64,000 nt of DNA. It comes from Ophiura sarsii. Taxonomy: Eukaryota > Echinodermata > Ophiuroidea > Amphilepidida > Ophiuridae. Where the stretch lies: NCBI GenBank assembly GCA_035610835.1, contig CM069457.1, positions 18,756,149 through 18,820,148 of the forward strand, given 5' to 3'. The first letter of the stretch is position 1, and each line of letters starts with the position of its first letter. Made by a program: the position numbers and the translations under genes. The notes under the pieces are model-generated. The model ran no database searches and had not been told where the DNA came from. It worked only from the letters and a program-made list of their open reading frames with translations. Below are positions 11,721 to 22,070 of the stretch, one piece after another.

Positions 11721-13014
11721 ATATTGAATGACGGTTGGTATCAATTATACAGGGTAATTACATCAAAACAGTATTCCCGTTGTTTTCATACTCTGTTTAT
11801 AATATGAAAATGTTTAATTATTCCATATTTAACCATAATTCTCTGCTGTATAGCGCAATGGTAGAATGATTTTTCAGAGTTTACTGTATCCTTGCTATCC
11901 CATCATGCAACACGCAGTCCACATCTAGTCTTGTTTACCAGTCGCAAAATAACATAAACGTCTACATACGCACACCCCTTACGAGCTGAGAATGTTTTAA
12001 AACGACTAAAGATATTTCTATTAATGAATATCTGGATGTCAGAGTCAGCTTTACCCCTAAGGGAGCGTTCATAAATACTTTGGTGGGGGGACTGGACAAT
12101 TTTATTTTTGGTACATCAACACTTCTTTACCCCCCCCCCCCCCCCACCTCTCGCTATGCCTAATTTTGTTGACCCCCCTTTTATTCTTTTAGTAGTTTCT
12201 CGTCTTTGCGCGCATCCATTTTGGCTGCCGCATCAAAATAAAGGTTTTTTTTAATTCTATTTCTTCTTTTTTTCTTCTATTTTTTGTTGTTGTTGAATAT
12301 TCTCAAGATCACACTGATGTTGTAAATGGAGATAGTGTCAATATTTAAAAAAAAACTGTGTTAAAATCAAAGAACAACACAACAGGCGAAATGTTAATTA
12401 TCAAAACATGATAAAAATGAAACTGTATCATCAGAGGATATAAATAAATCGTGGGTAAATGAATGCTCCCCAACAAACATAATTCCTAACCCCAACCTCA
12501 ACCCTATTATAGCTACAACACAATCAAAAAATAAAGAATTAAAGGACAGTGTCTTTGTGTTGTGTTTTTATGACATTTGTGGGAAAGTCTACTTTTAAAG
12601 CTGAGCTGCAAGCGGTATACAATAGCAACAAAATGAAACCACTCAATTTCAAATCGTGGCACCTAGACCAAATGTCATTTTCAAGAGCAATTTTGAAATC
12701 AACAACTTGAGATGAAAATCTTCTTGGATCTTGGATGTGTAAATATCGGAAATCTGAAATACTCAATATTGAGTTTAAACTGGAGGCCTTCAGCATGTAT
12801 AGAGGAAAACTACTTAACGGTATGCATAGGCAGTGTTGCTTTATACATGTTTAGGGGCAGGAGCAATTATTGTAAGGTTTTGATTGATAGATGTGTTATT
12901 GGTCCATGAACATGTTTAGAGCATAAATTCCATAATCTGTGAACATAGAAACTATTACTTATTTATACATGTTGAAGGGCCAGATATATATTGTCTGTTT
13001 TGTGTAAATTACAG
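11721..13014. other. MED17 intron 1, last part
   Basis: No exon is seen. There is a poly-C run near 12131-12145 and A/T-rich sequence. The acceptor of MED17 exon 2 (GTAAATTACAG) closes the stretch. Confidence 0.5.
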
Positions 13015-13203
13015 ACCCCTGTCTATGTCAGACAATTTATCAAAATTGGCGCACAAGATAGACTTTGCCGCAGCACTAGAAGACATAACAGATAGTAAGG
13101 AGGACAAAAAGAAGGATTTGGAGAGTCTAGATGAGAAAGATGAAACACCAACTTCATTTCAACCACCCCAGTGGCCTTGGGAGTCTGTCAGAAGTAAACT
13201 GAG
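13015..13203 (+). CDS. MED17: MED17, exon 2
   Basis: 189 nt encoding residues 30-93 (first and last codons split). It opens with PLSMSDNLSKLAHKIDFAAA, the signature N-terminal MED17 block, then an acidic Asp/Glu/Lys-rich linker, then FQPPQWPWESVRSKLR, which matches the conserved FQPsLWPWDSVRnnLR motif known from the family. The acceptor is TTACAG and the donor GTAAAA. The split Arg codon (AG plus G) is completed in exon 3, giving ...KLR-TALTE. Conservation and phase agreement make this exon certain. Confidence 0.96.
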
Positions 13204-13223
13204 GTAAAATATGGGGTTGTATA

Positions 13224-13556
13224 GATGAGGTGACCTATGATGTCATGTATTTACAAATGGGACACCCTCTGTTGTTTCCCTCCAGGCAGAATACACAGTA
13301 AAGTTAATGAAGACAACATGAAATTTCTTTCTAATGAATTGTAAAACTCATTTATTTTTATTTTTTTGTGTGAAATGCGATAGCTTATAGCATTCCTAAG
13401 CAAGTTTAATGACAGTTTTGATAACAATTTGCTGTGACACCACAATCTAGTTAGAAAACCTGATCTGGCCTATGTAAACTATAGGAACTCTTGCCCTGTG
13501 TGTTTTGTCTCAAACCAACAGAGGGCGTCCTAAATGTCAACAAATGTCACCTCATC
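13224..13556. mobile_element. 333-bp MITE with GATGAGGTGAC ends (family C)
   Basis: GATGAGGTGAC ... GTCACCTCATC, flanked by TA on both sides. It lies 20 bases after the exon-2 donor. A second copy, with diverged ends, is at 21477-21828 in intron 4. Confidence 0.75.
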
Positions 13557-13637
13557 TATTGGACTGGAAGGGGAGGGTCGGTGGGAGTTGGAGGGGGAGG
13601 GTAAGTAGTGGGGTGGTTTTGGATAGGAATGGAGAAG

Positions 13638-13752
13638 ATTAAACAAAAACAAAAAACACACGTGTGTTTTTGTTTTTTGTTATTTATTTTTTTAAGACGG
13701 TCATATTTGAAAATTGGAGATAAAACTCCAATTTTCAAATATGACCGCCTTA
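13638..13752. repeat. Two adjacent strong hairpins in MED17 intron 2
   Basis: An AACAAAAACAAAAAACACAC / GTGTGTTTTTGTTTTTTGTT palindrome is followed by a near-perfect inverted repeat, AGACGGTCATATTTGAAAAT... mirrored to 13752 with a short loop. They are probably the remains of foldback elements. Confidence 0.7.
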
Positions 13753-14286
13753 AAAGGGGGCTGTCAACGCACCAAGACGAATCTTGCCTACTTTAAAAAA
13801 ATAATAGATTTGCGTAGATTGATGCGCTTTACTTTGTAAAGTAGTCCCGGTTGTAAACCAGGCAAGATTCTTCTTCCTGCGCTGTCAACCCTAAAACACG
13901 CAATTTATCAAGCGCTGTAACTTTGGAACTATTAATGCAGTATATATAAAAGTGTACATTTTTGGAAAGGAAATGAGTCGGAAAATCCATTTTTGGTATC
14001 AAATTTCACTAAAAAAGCTGTTATTAAAATATTGATCAAAAATCACTCGTTTTGGCTCAATATTTGCTGCAAAGGGAAGCAAATTCAGTTTTTGGGGAAA
14101 AATGTTGAAATTGTACCAAAATCATAAAGACACTTCCCTAGGAAGCAATTTTTTGTTTTGACATAATAATGTTTAGTTTTCAAATTTTGACCAAAAACTG
14201 CCAAAAATGTGATTTTGGAGGTTAAACAAAGTCACATTTTTGAAATTGGGTTACCCACCTTTAACTTGCTAATGTTGCTTTTTCAG

Positions 14287-14440
14287 GACTGCCCTAACAG
14301 AAGTGAGTGTACTCTCTGATATTCTGCACATTTCACGTTGGGCCAAGGATTCGCCATATATGGTATTGGATCCGGTGGTGCAGGAAACGCCCGTACCACC
14401 AAAGCAAGTCCAGATCGTACAGCTGGTAGAAAAAAAGAAG
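14287..14440 (+). CDS. MED17: MED17, exon 3
   Basis: 154 nt completing residue 93 and running to residue 144, ending in phase 0 after a Lys-rich VEKKK. It contains TALTEVSVLSDILHISR and then VLDPVVQETPVPPKQ, equivalent to the family's SALTEmcVLyDVL and LDPVsQ...PPKQ...QL. The acceptor is TTTTTCAG and the donor GTATGT. Exon 4 continues with SLMSAASILLKGA. Lengths and order agree with the vertebrate protein. Confidence 0.96.
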
Positions 14441-14474
14441 GTATGTAAGGTCATAGTTATATCGTATGCACAAT

Positions 14475-14860
14475 AAGGCCCCCAAAAAAGAAGTTGACTT
14501 GCCCTTTCCGACCGACCCTAATTTTCGGAAATCTAGGGTCGCTATTTTTTTTCTTCTTTTTTTTTCTTCAAAAAGTAAAAAAAAAAAAAGTAAATTTTTT
14601 TAAAAAAAGATTGAAAGAAGCACATAAACAACAAAGAAAGATGAAAACATGTTTTTGAGTAGTATCTGCTTGTTTAAAAAAAAATTAAAAATTAAAAAAA
14701 ACAAAAACATTTTTTTATTTTTATAAAATGTGTTTTTGTGTAGTATGAATATGTCCCTGTTTAAATTTTACAAAATAAAAAATAAAAAATAAAATAAATA
14801 ATAATAATAATCCGACCGTCCGACCCAGAAAAGGGCAAGTCAACTTTTTTTTTGGCCTAA
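14475..14860. mobile_element. MITE with AAGTTGACTTGCCC inverted ends
   Basis: GAAGTTGACTTGCCCTTTCC at the left is mirrored by GAAAAGGGCAAGTCAACTTT at the right, with subterminal CCGACC words at both ends and an A/T-rich core. It sits 34 bases after the exon-3 donor. TAA occurs just outside both ends. Confidence 0.7.
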
Positions 14861-14883
14861 GGGATAGATAAGCAACTCAAACT

Positions 14884-15262
14884 TGTTGCAACATTTTTTG
14901 TTGCAAATTTTTTGAATTTGTTGCAAATCTTTTGAATTTGTTGCAAATCTTTTGAATTTGTTGCAAATCTTTTGAATTTGTTGCAAATCTTTTGAATTTG
15001 TTGCAAATCTTTTGAATTTGTTGCCAATCTTTTGAATTTGTTGCCAATCTTTTGAATTTGTTGCCAATCTTTTGAATTTGTTGCCAATCTTTTGAATTTG
15101 TTGCCAATCTTTTGAATTTGTTGCCAATCTTTTGAATTTGTTGCCAATCTTTTGAATTTGTTGCCAATCTTTTGAATTTGTTGCCAATCTTTTGAATTTG
15201 TTGCCAATTTTTTGAATTTGTTGCCAAATTTTTTGAATTTGTTGCCAATTTTTTGAATTTTT
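14884..15262. repeat. 20-bp minisatellite, about 18-19 copies
   Basis: The unit is TTGCCAATCTTTTGAATTTG, with a sub-block of TTGCAAATCT variants at the left end. On the minus strand all three frames are open across it, because the unit has no stop in any frame and three units make a 20-residue repeat. This produces apparent 116-163 codon frames that I do not regard as genes. Confidence 0.95.
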
Positions 15263-15787
15263 GATTAATGATAGCAAAACTTGTTGTAAAACCATTTTAC
15301 CAGTGTGCCCAACAATTTCTCCTTTGCACATTTTGTTTATACATTCAGAGATGTCACTTTAGCTTGTTATAGCTAAGCTCAATTAAAAGCAAGTTTGCGA
15401 CCGAGTTTGCGACCTCTTTATTTTAGGCTGGTAACACAATCCCACAGTGCATTTCGTTAAAACAGTGTAAATTATTTTTCAACGATACGTATCACGTGAT
15501 AACCACAATCGTTTTCGCAAAATATCGCAAAATGGCGCGGTACCCCAACCCCCCCCCCCCTACCGACCTGCTTAGGATTATTTTCAACCAAGGAAGTGCG
15601 CCCTCTTACTCAGCCCTATGAGTTCAAAAAATATATCAAATTGAAGCTAAAGTTATGTATAGCAGCATATAGACTGATATTGGGTTCGATCATGATTTTA
15701 GGAATAATTTAGATACCTTTTTCAAACCATGGTTATTGAGCTCTGTAGCTTTTGTGGTCATCAAGACCCCTTCATTCAGCGTAGTGT

Positions 15788-16127
15788 TTACTTCATTCCA
15801 CTTGTCACATGACCTCCTTTTGGGCGATCACATGACAGCGGGTCATCGTAGATGGCGGGTAGGTCGTAGCCGGTGTCTCGGTTGAAGGTCGGTTTCTGTG
15901 TCCTTATTTCGATGGCTTCTCTGTTTTTACGCTTCCAAAACTGATCCTCTATGGCGATCACTTGGACGTCATCTAGCTTGATTTTGTGTTTATAGTCTTT
16001 TGAGTGTTCTGCCACAGCTGTGAGAGAATGGTTTTGAGGTTCAAGTGTTCTTTGAACCTGGTGGCGAGAGCTCTGCTAGTTTCACCCACATAAGATTTGG
16101 GGCACTCTGAACAGTCTATTTGGTCTA
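15788..16127 (-). pseudogene. GIY-YIG endonuclease fragment (Penelope-type), C-terminal part
   Basis: Read on the minus strand, the sequence gives DQIDCSECPKSYVGETSRAL then TRFKEHL and, after a one-base frameshift, a TAVAEHS-like stretch and a KREAIEI...PTFNRDTGYDLP-like C-terminus. This matches the GIY-YIG nuclease domain carried by Penelope-like elements (YVGET...RxxEH; basic region; N-RD-GY-LP). The frameshift, the foldback inserted at 16128-16791 and the absence of any reverse transcriptase show it is dead. The upstream half lies at 16792-16940. Confidence 0.7.
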
Positions 16128-16791
16128 CAGGGTGAGTCAAAAAGAAGTTTACCCGGATTGGTGATGTTTAAAAATTAAAAAAATGACACTCGAGAGTTCA
16201 GTAAAGCATATATTTAACAAGCATTCTCTCCTGCTTATTAGGAAAAAGGAATGACACAAATTGAGCATTGCTAAGAGGAGTTATGTCTATTTTAATAAAG
16301 GTACTCATTTTGCAAGCTGTCCACGGAATACATGACCAAACAAATGTAAAGTATGCATTTTAGCTGCGTACTTCCCTATTGACCGAGATTGGTGATGTTT
16401 TTCAAAACAAATAAATGACACTTAAAAGTTCAGTAAAGCATTTATTTACCAAACATACTCTGCTGCTTATTAGAGAAAATCAATGAAGCAAATTGATCAT
16501 TCCTAAGAGAAGTTATGCCTGTTTTACTGAAAGCGCTCATGTTTGTAGCTGTCCATGGAATGCTTACTGTACATTTGTTTTGTCAAGTATTCCGTGGACA
16601 GCTTGCAAAATGAGTACCTTTATTAAAATAGGCATAACTCCTCTTAGCAATGATCAATTTGTGTCATTCTTTTTTCCTAATAAGCAGGAGAGAATGCTTG
16701 TTAAATATATGATTTACTGAACTCTCGAGTGTCATTTGTTTGTTTTTTAAAACATCACCAATCCGGGTAAACTTCTTTTTGACTCACCCTG
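16128..16791. mobile_element. 664-bp mariner-like foldback element
   Basis: CAGGGTGAGTCAAAAAGAAG at the left is mirrored at the right by CTTCTTTTTGACTCACCCTG. The ends pair for about 230 bases (for example GCAAGCTGTCCACGGAATAC / GTATTCCGTGGACAGCTTGC), and TA flanks both sides. It has split the GIY-YIG pseudogene, whose reading resumes at 16792. There is no transposase. Its ends resemble those of the 1.1-kb foldback at 59935. Confidence 0.85.
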
Positions 16792-16940
16792 TATAACACC
16801 ACATTTGTTCGCGTAAGGGGTTTTGTCATTTGGGTGTACCAGATAGGATCTGATAGTGTTGATCGGTTTGTGGTAAGTTCTCACCCTGTGGTCCTTGAAA
16901 ATGTTTGTGAGTTTTCCCGATACTCCTTTGATGTACATTA
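16792..16940 (-). pseudogene. GIY-YIG endonuclease fragment, N-terminal side
   Basis: The minus strand gives GKLTNIFKDHRVRTYHKPIN... followed by VHPNDKTPYANKCGV, the stretch that precedes the GIY motif in Penelope-type nucleases. It is continuous with 15788-16127 if the foldback at 16128-16791 and one TA copy are ignored. Confidence 0.65.
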
Positions 16941-17169
16941 GCGATATGTTTACATTCCTCTGGTCTGTATTGTTAGTGTCCTTGGTTTTTGATTTTTTGA
17001 TTTTTGTACATCCATGGTTTGTAACCGTTGGCTATTAGTGCGGACTTGACATGCTTGTTCTGCTTGTTTGTCATCGTGCGTGATTACTAATGGACATGGA
17101 CAGAGTTGACAAATAAGTAAGGGGGCACAGCATATGATGCGTCCACATATCACCTCTCCCTTGTGTTAA

Positions 17170-18045
17170 CCTAACCCCCCTGAATGCTAAAAAATTCCAA
17201 TCCTAAGTCCCTCTCAAAGTGCATGCGCCGCTGGTTTTCGATGACGTAGTCAACTGAGCCTATATAGTGAGCGCAGTATACTTCGCGAACAAGTAGTTGC
17301 GGGCGGTGGCTTAGTGGTTGGGACTTGGGGTTTGATAACAGAGGGTCCCCGGATTGAATTCTGGCAGGTTCCTGGAGATTTAGTTGGTGTTTTTTCCTCG
17401 AAAATTGTGATCCCTGTCAAAAACCCTAAACAGGGGTTAGGGTTATGGTACCCAATTTTTAAAAATATGTTTTGAGTTCTATTAACCATTACCCCCCTGA
17501 ATGCTTTAAAAATAAGAATCATAAGTCCCTCTTCAAGCACATGCGCTGCCGGATTTCGATGACGTAGTCAACCGAGCCTATATAGTGAGCGCAGTATACT
17601 GCGCGAACGAGTAGCTGAGGGCCGTGGCTTAGTGGTTGGGACTTGGGGTTTGATAACGGAGGGACCCATATTGAATCCTGGGAGGTTCCTGGAAATTTAG
17701 TTGGTGTTTTTTCCTCGAAAATTGTGATCCCGGTCATGGTGCCCATTTTTAATTTTTTTTTTAGTTCTATTAACCATGCTAAAAATGCCAATCCAAAGTC
17801 CCTCTCCAAGCGCATGCACCGCCGGTTTTCGATGACATAGTCAACTGAGCCTATATAGTGAGCGCAGTATACTGCGCGAACAAGTAGCTGAGGGCCATGG
17901 CTGAGTAGTTGGGACTTGGGGCTTGATAACGGAGGGACCCGGATCTAATCCCGGCAGGTTCCCGGAGATTTAGTTGGTGTTTTTCCCTCGAAAATTGTGA
18001 TCCCGGTCAAAAACCCTAAACCGGGGTTAGGGTTAAGAAACGTTA
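17170..18045 (+). repeat. Three tandem copies of a tRNA-like SINE unit
   Basis: Three head-to-tail units of about 260-310 bp begin near 17175, 17488 and 17775. Each carries GTGGCTTAGTGGTTGGGACT or a close variant, which fits a pol III A box, and about 40 bases later GGACCC-GATTGAATCC-like sequence, which fits a B box. Each is preceded by TATATAGTGAGCGCAGTATA and followed by a shared TTAGTTGGTGTTTTTTCCTC tail. This is a tRNA-derived SINE caught in a tandem array, not a functional tRNA. Confidence 0.65.
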
Positions 18046-18050
18046 TTAGC

Positions 18051-18177
18051 CATTTCATTGCTAAACCCTTATTACAGAGTCTGATGTCAGCAGCCAGTAT
18101 TTTACTCAAGGGTACACAAGGTATGAGTCGTCCACAGAGCACCTTACCATTAAATTGTGTAAAGAAATATTATTAAC
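18051..18177 (+). repeat. Extra partial copy of the MED17 exon-4 5' end with acceptor
   Basis: TTATTAGCCATTTCATTGCT...ATTACAG followed by AGTCTGATGTCAGCAGCCAG... duplicates the acceptor and about the first 60 bases of exon 4 with only a few changes, 127 bases upstream of the true acceptor (decoy exon start 18078, true 18205). It diverges after CCACAGAGCAC, before any donor. Use of this acceptor would put extra sequence into the message. Confidence 0.85.
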
Positions 18178-18204
18178 CATTTCATTGCTAAACCCTTATT
18201 ACAG

Positions 18205-18400
18205 AGTCTGATGTCAGCAGCCAGTATTTTACTCAAGGGTGCACAAGGCATGAGTCGTCCACAGAGCACAACACCAGGTGCTGCTACCAGCCAAGGAAAC
18301 CAAGAGTCTGAATTCCATACAGCTCTGCACAGATTAAGACTTCATTGGAGACTGAAGAAAGTCGGCAACAATATATTGGGAGATCTCAGTTTTAAGACAG
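18205..18400 (+). CDS. MED17: MED17, exon 4
   Basis: 196 nt encoding residues 145-209 plus one base. It reads SLMSAASILLKGAQGMSRPQ, then a Ser/Thr/Gln linker, then LHRLRLHWRLKKVGNNILGD and LSFKT. The second half matches the conserved [24 protein letters not shown] block. The acceptor is ATTACAG in phase 0. The donor is GTGAGA in phase 1, and the split codon joins exon 5 to give KTAGSRF. The exon is flanked by tandem copies of its own ends: one upstream acceptor copy and three downstream donor copies. Confidence 0.96.
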
Positions 18401-19030
18401 GTGAGAAGATATATAGATGAGGAAGGTCAAAGGTCATTAGTTGATGAGGAGTATTTCTAGTTTATTTTTTATAAAAACTGGTGATTACACCTGCAGGGAG
18501 CAGAATGCAAGAGTTTGTTTCCAAAAGTTGGCAACAATATATTGGGAGATCTCAGTTTTAAGACAGGTGAGAAGATATATAGATGAGGAAGGTCAAAGGT
18601 CATTAGTTGATGAGGAGGAGTATTTCTAGTTTATTTTTTATAAAAACTGGTGATTAGCGCCTGCAGGGAGCAGAACGCAAGAGTTTGTTTCCAAAAGTTG
18701 GCAACAATATATTGGGAGATCTCGGTTTTAAGACAGGTGAGAAGATATATAGATGAGGAAGGTCAAAGGTCATTAGTTGATGAGGAATATTCTAGTTTGT
18801 TTTTAGAAAAACTGGTTATTAGCGCCTGCAGGCAGCAGAATGCAAGAGTTTGTTTCCAAAAGTTGGCAACAATATATTGGGAGATCTCAGTTTTAAGACA
18901 GGTGAGAAGATATATAGATGAGGAAGGTCAAAGGTCATTAGTTGATGAGGAGTATTTCTAGTTTATTTTTAATAAAAAACTGGTGATTAGCGCCTGCAGG
19001 GAGCAGAACGCAAGAGTTTGTTTCCAAAAG
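18401..19030 (+). repeat. 166-bp tandem array of the MED17 exon-4 3' end and donor
   Basis: After the true donor (18401) come three more copies of about 45 bases of exon 4, ending LGDLS-Lys-Thr in sequence, each with the same GTGAGA donor, at 18567, 18737 and 18902. A fourth copy stops at 19030 inside the unit. Unit lengths are 166, 170 and 165 bp. Each unit carries AGGTCAAAGGTCA (18424, 18590, 18760, 18925), a perfect direct repeat spaced by one base (DR1). The copies are nearly identical, so the array is young. Confidence 0.92.
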
Positions 19031-19065
19031 GGGTTTAAATTACTGTAAAGCCAATTGATTTATAT

Positions 19066-20157
19066 GTGCAAGACCTCTATAGGTCGGCCTGAATTGACTT
19101 CACAAAATAACATGCCGTTGACCACAAACACAGTTTTCAGATGACAAATACAGATGGTACCATGACAACAAATTGTCAAAATGTATACTTTTTTCTTCAA
19201 AATTCTAGACAGTGTTGTCGCTTAAAATATTTGCTGAAAGGGTTTCTTTATGTGCCCATCTAATCATCTTGACACAAAATGCTGATTTTCACAAATTTCT
19301 TTAGGGGTAATGGCCGAGAATCAGCCGATTTTCGGGCGAGTTTTACGACCTTTTTGCAAATGTAAACAAATGTCTCTAACAAGACGTGATGCGATCACTT
19401 GGATTGATCTACTGTATGATTGAGTAGAGCGTAAAACTGATATGTTAAACCTAGTGGTGTAATCGATTGTCGAATGTATCGATTGTCGAATTAAATTCTA
19501 AAACTTCCGACATGTCGATACACACGATCGTGTATCGACACAGAACGACAACAAAGGTGTAAGCTTGAAATAACAAGAAAAAGTATGTAGCCTGTCTCCC
19601 ACCCGCGAAAAAGTATAATTGATCAGAATGGCCACGTCAAATGATAACCCAGAAATCACGCAGCACAGACTTTACTAAGTCTACTTGTAGGGGTATCGCA
19701 ATTGAACAATTCGATATACCCCACTTCATATTATGTTTACGATCGTCACTCCCGCTTATGTAGTCACATGTGTCGAATTATATTGGTCTAAAACATGTTG
19801 TTTCAGAGGGAGTAACGCGTAATGAATGAACAGGACAAGTCAATAATACTTCCGAGAAAGTTTTCATTGCACATACAGCGTTCCACGCGATCGCCATCGG
19901 CCATGAATGGCTAGCTATGTAGTCGCAGTCATGTATACTTTTGTCAGTGTTAAATAAAAACGAAACTCACAAAGCAGCCGTGCATATTAAAAATGTGTTA
20001 TTGTCGATACTTTTATCGATATGTCGGACTTTATGACTTCCGACATGTCGATACGCAGAAGTGTATCGATTACAACCCTAGTTAAACCGTCTGTTTTGTT
20101 GGCAACGGCAAATGGTATAAATTACCGGGATGACCAGGCCGACCTATAGACTTGCTT
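19066..20157. mobile_element. Outer inverted-repeat element with TATAGGTCGGCCTG ends
   Basis: CTATAGGTCGGCCTG near 19079 is mirrored by CAGGCCGACCTATAG near 20136, and GCAAG / CTTGC lie just outside. It encloses the hAT element at 19452-20080. No coding sequence is seen and the superfamily is unclear. Confidence 0.45.
19452..20080. mobile_element. 629-bp hAT-like element with 8-bp target duplication
   Basis: The ends are TAGTGGTGTAATCGAT and ATCGATTACAACCCTA (14 of 16 paired), flanked on both sides by GTTAAACC, an exact 8-bp duplication typical of hAT. Subterminal CGACATGTCGATAC words occur in both halves. It is non-autonomous. Confidence 0.85.
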
Positions 20158-20737
20158 CAAGTCTCTCTTGTTAGTTATTTCCATCTTCCATCTTATTTTT
20201 GCTAATTACCTTTTAGTATGCCAGTCATGATACTTTACAATAATGTCCTTAAAATATAAGGTCACACCATTGACCCTAGCCACTGTTGAGCCATATTACT
20301 AATCTACTACCCCAGTCACCATCTACCCAGGTTACCGATCTGCTCGCCCACGCGGGCTTGTGGATGTGTAGGTATGTAGGCTGGGACACAGTCTGCTTAT
20401 TGTACCTGTATCCAGTTAGCAAAATTGTTCTGTGGCAGGAAATAATAAGTACAGCAGTTTCAACTGTATTAGTATAGTGTAAACACGGGGTGAGTGATCA
20501 GCCTGGAACCAAGGCTAGCCGACCTATTGGTTTTGCAGTCTCTACTCTGTATCTGTTGCGTCATACTCATGTCACATAGGTTACAGCGCTAATTTTGCAT
20601 TGAACAACTCAACTACATCCAGTTTTCTGACGTAAAATCAAGGGCTTAGGCGGCGAAAAAAAGAAACCCATTTTTTTTAATAATGTCCCAAAATATTTCT
20701 TCTGCTTTCCAAAAAATGGCAAAATTTTACAGATCTG

Positions 20738-20987
20738 TTAACGCTTTCCATGCGGCAGGCGGCTGCAGACGACATTCCAAATGTTGACAAAATGTTTCAA
20801 AAAATGTCGACAGTATTGAATTTCATTACCATATTTGGAATCACCATGAGAAATGCATTGAATTAAGTACAAACATGCCTAGTATTGGTTCAGTAATCCT
20901 TGAGATGACTTTAAAAGTTAGGAAAGGTTTCTGAAAAATCTGTTTTGTATATAATGGTAAAGCTAATAGCCGTGTGGAAAGTGTTAA
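20738..20987. mobile_element. 250-bp piggyBac-like MITE, copy 1
   Basis: TTAACGCTTTCCATGCGGC ... GCCGTGTGGAAAGTGTTAA, with TTAA at both ends. A second copy in the opposite orientation is at 35098-35346; they share CATTTGGAATCACCATGAGA-type internal sequence. Confidence 0.8.
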
Positions 20988-21134
20988 CATTTTGACAGAT
21001 TCGTTGTGATTTTTACAGTCATTTTCAAGGGGAAATAAGAAAAAAGAAAGGAAAAAAGCCAGACCGACCCGAACAGAGAGGTCCGTTTGCCCGTACAACA
21101 GGTTGTTGTTTTCCGTCGCCATAGTGCCACAAGG

Positions 21135-22000
21135 CGTTATCTCTAATAGCTGCCATCTGTTATATTTAGGCTAGTATATATGCTGAGCAATTGGTATAAA
21201 CTAAATGTAACTTGGAGTAGCTATTACAGATATGGTCTTTTTGTTTAGATAGGCCTACCTATTATCTCTAATAGCTGCCAGTTGTTATATTTGTGCTAGT
21301 ATTTATGCTGAGCAAATTGAACTCAGAGCAGCTGTTGCAGATAGGGTCTTTTTGTTCAGTTATCTAGTGATGTGAAAAGGCACTATCTGTAATAGCGGTT
21401 CTACCTCCATGTAAGGTGTCACAAACTAGTATAGCGTGAAAACTTCATTCTGGGATTATAAGCTTTATTCAGTATAGATGAGGTGACCGTTGTTTACATC
21501 AGTAGTGTTTACATATTGATTAGCGCCTGGTCTAAAGATATGCTAGAGGTACTAGTCCATGACTACTGCATACATTACTATATGAAAGCAAAACACACAT
21601 CACTGAGCGCCAATTTTAAAAGCACATGCCCTTATGGTGCGCACGCAAACCGCCGGGCAACCAGATTTAGTACCTGGTCTCTCATTGTGCTTAGGGATGC
21701 ATACCATGACTACTGCACTATTACACCGTAAGCATGGTAAATAATGATCAATCAAGTGTGAATTAAAGCACCGTTCCCTGTAGGTGCGCACACAAACCGC
21801 CGGGCACTACGTCACCGGTCACACCATCTATAATCCCTCAATGAAGTCTTTACCCTAGACTAACTCTGCCTCCCTTACATGAAGGTAACACAGTAATAGC
21901 TGCCATATGTTATATATACACTTTTGGTGTTATATGGTGCACACTTGTGAAAATGCAACTGTGCACATGGCAGCAATAATTGTAGGTAGGGCCTTTTGAT
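21135..22000. repeat. Repeated TAATAGCTGCCA units, interrupted by a MITE
   Basis: Two adjacent units of about 120 bp (about 21139-21258 and 21259-21375) share TATCTCTAATAGCTGCCA, TGTTATATTT, TATGCTGAGCAA and GGTCTTTTTGTT. A third related unit lies at about 21890-22000. The MITE at 21477-21828 separates them. Confidence 0.6.
21477..21828. mobile_element. 352-bp MITE of family C
   Basis: GATGAGGTGACC ... GGTCACACCATC, flanked by TA on both sides and related to the element at 13224-13556. Internal CAAACCGCCGGGCA occurs twice. Confidence 0.65.
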
Positions 22001-22070
22001 AGGTAATTTTACATGAAAGGTCATCCTTAAAATTGTCCCATTCCAAAGTTTGAGTTGCATAACTCTAATC

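Noticed and set aside
14840..15331. 163-codon minus-strand reading frame with perfect repeats
   Set aside because: It is the 20-bp minisatellite read through. Overlapping frames of similar length exist in the other two phases, and it lies inside a MED17 intron.
17296..17370. Possible tRNA gene
   Set aside because: A- and B-box-like words are present, but no acceptor stem or proper anticodon arm can be drawn, and it is repeated three times with a SINE-like tail.
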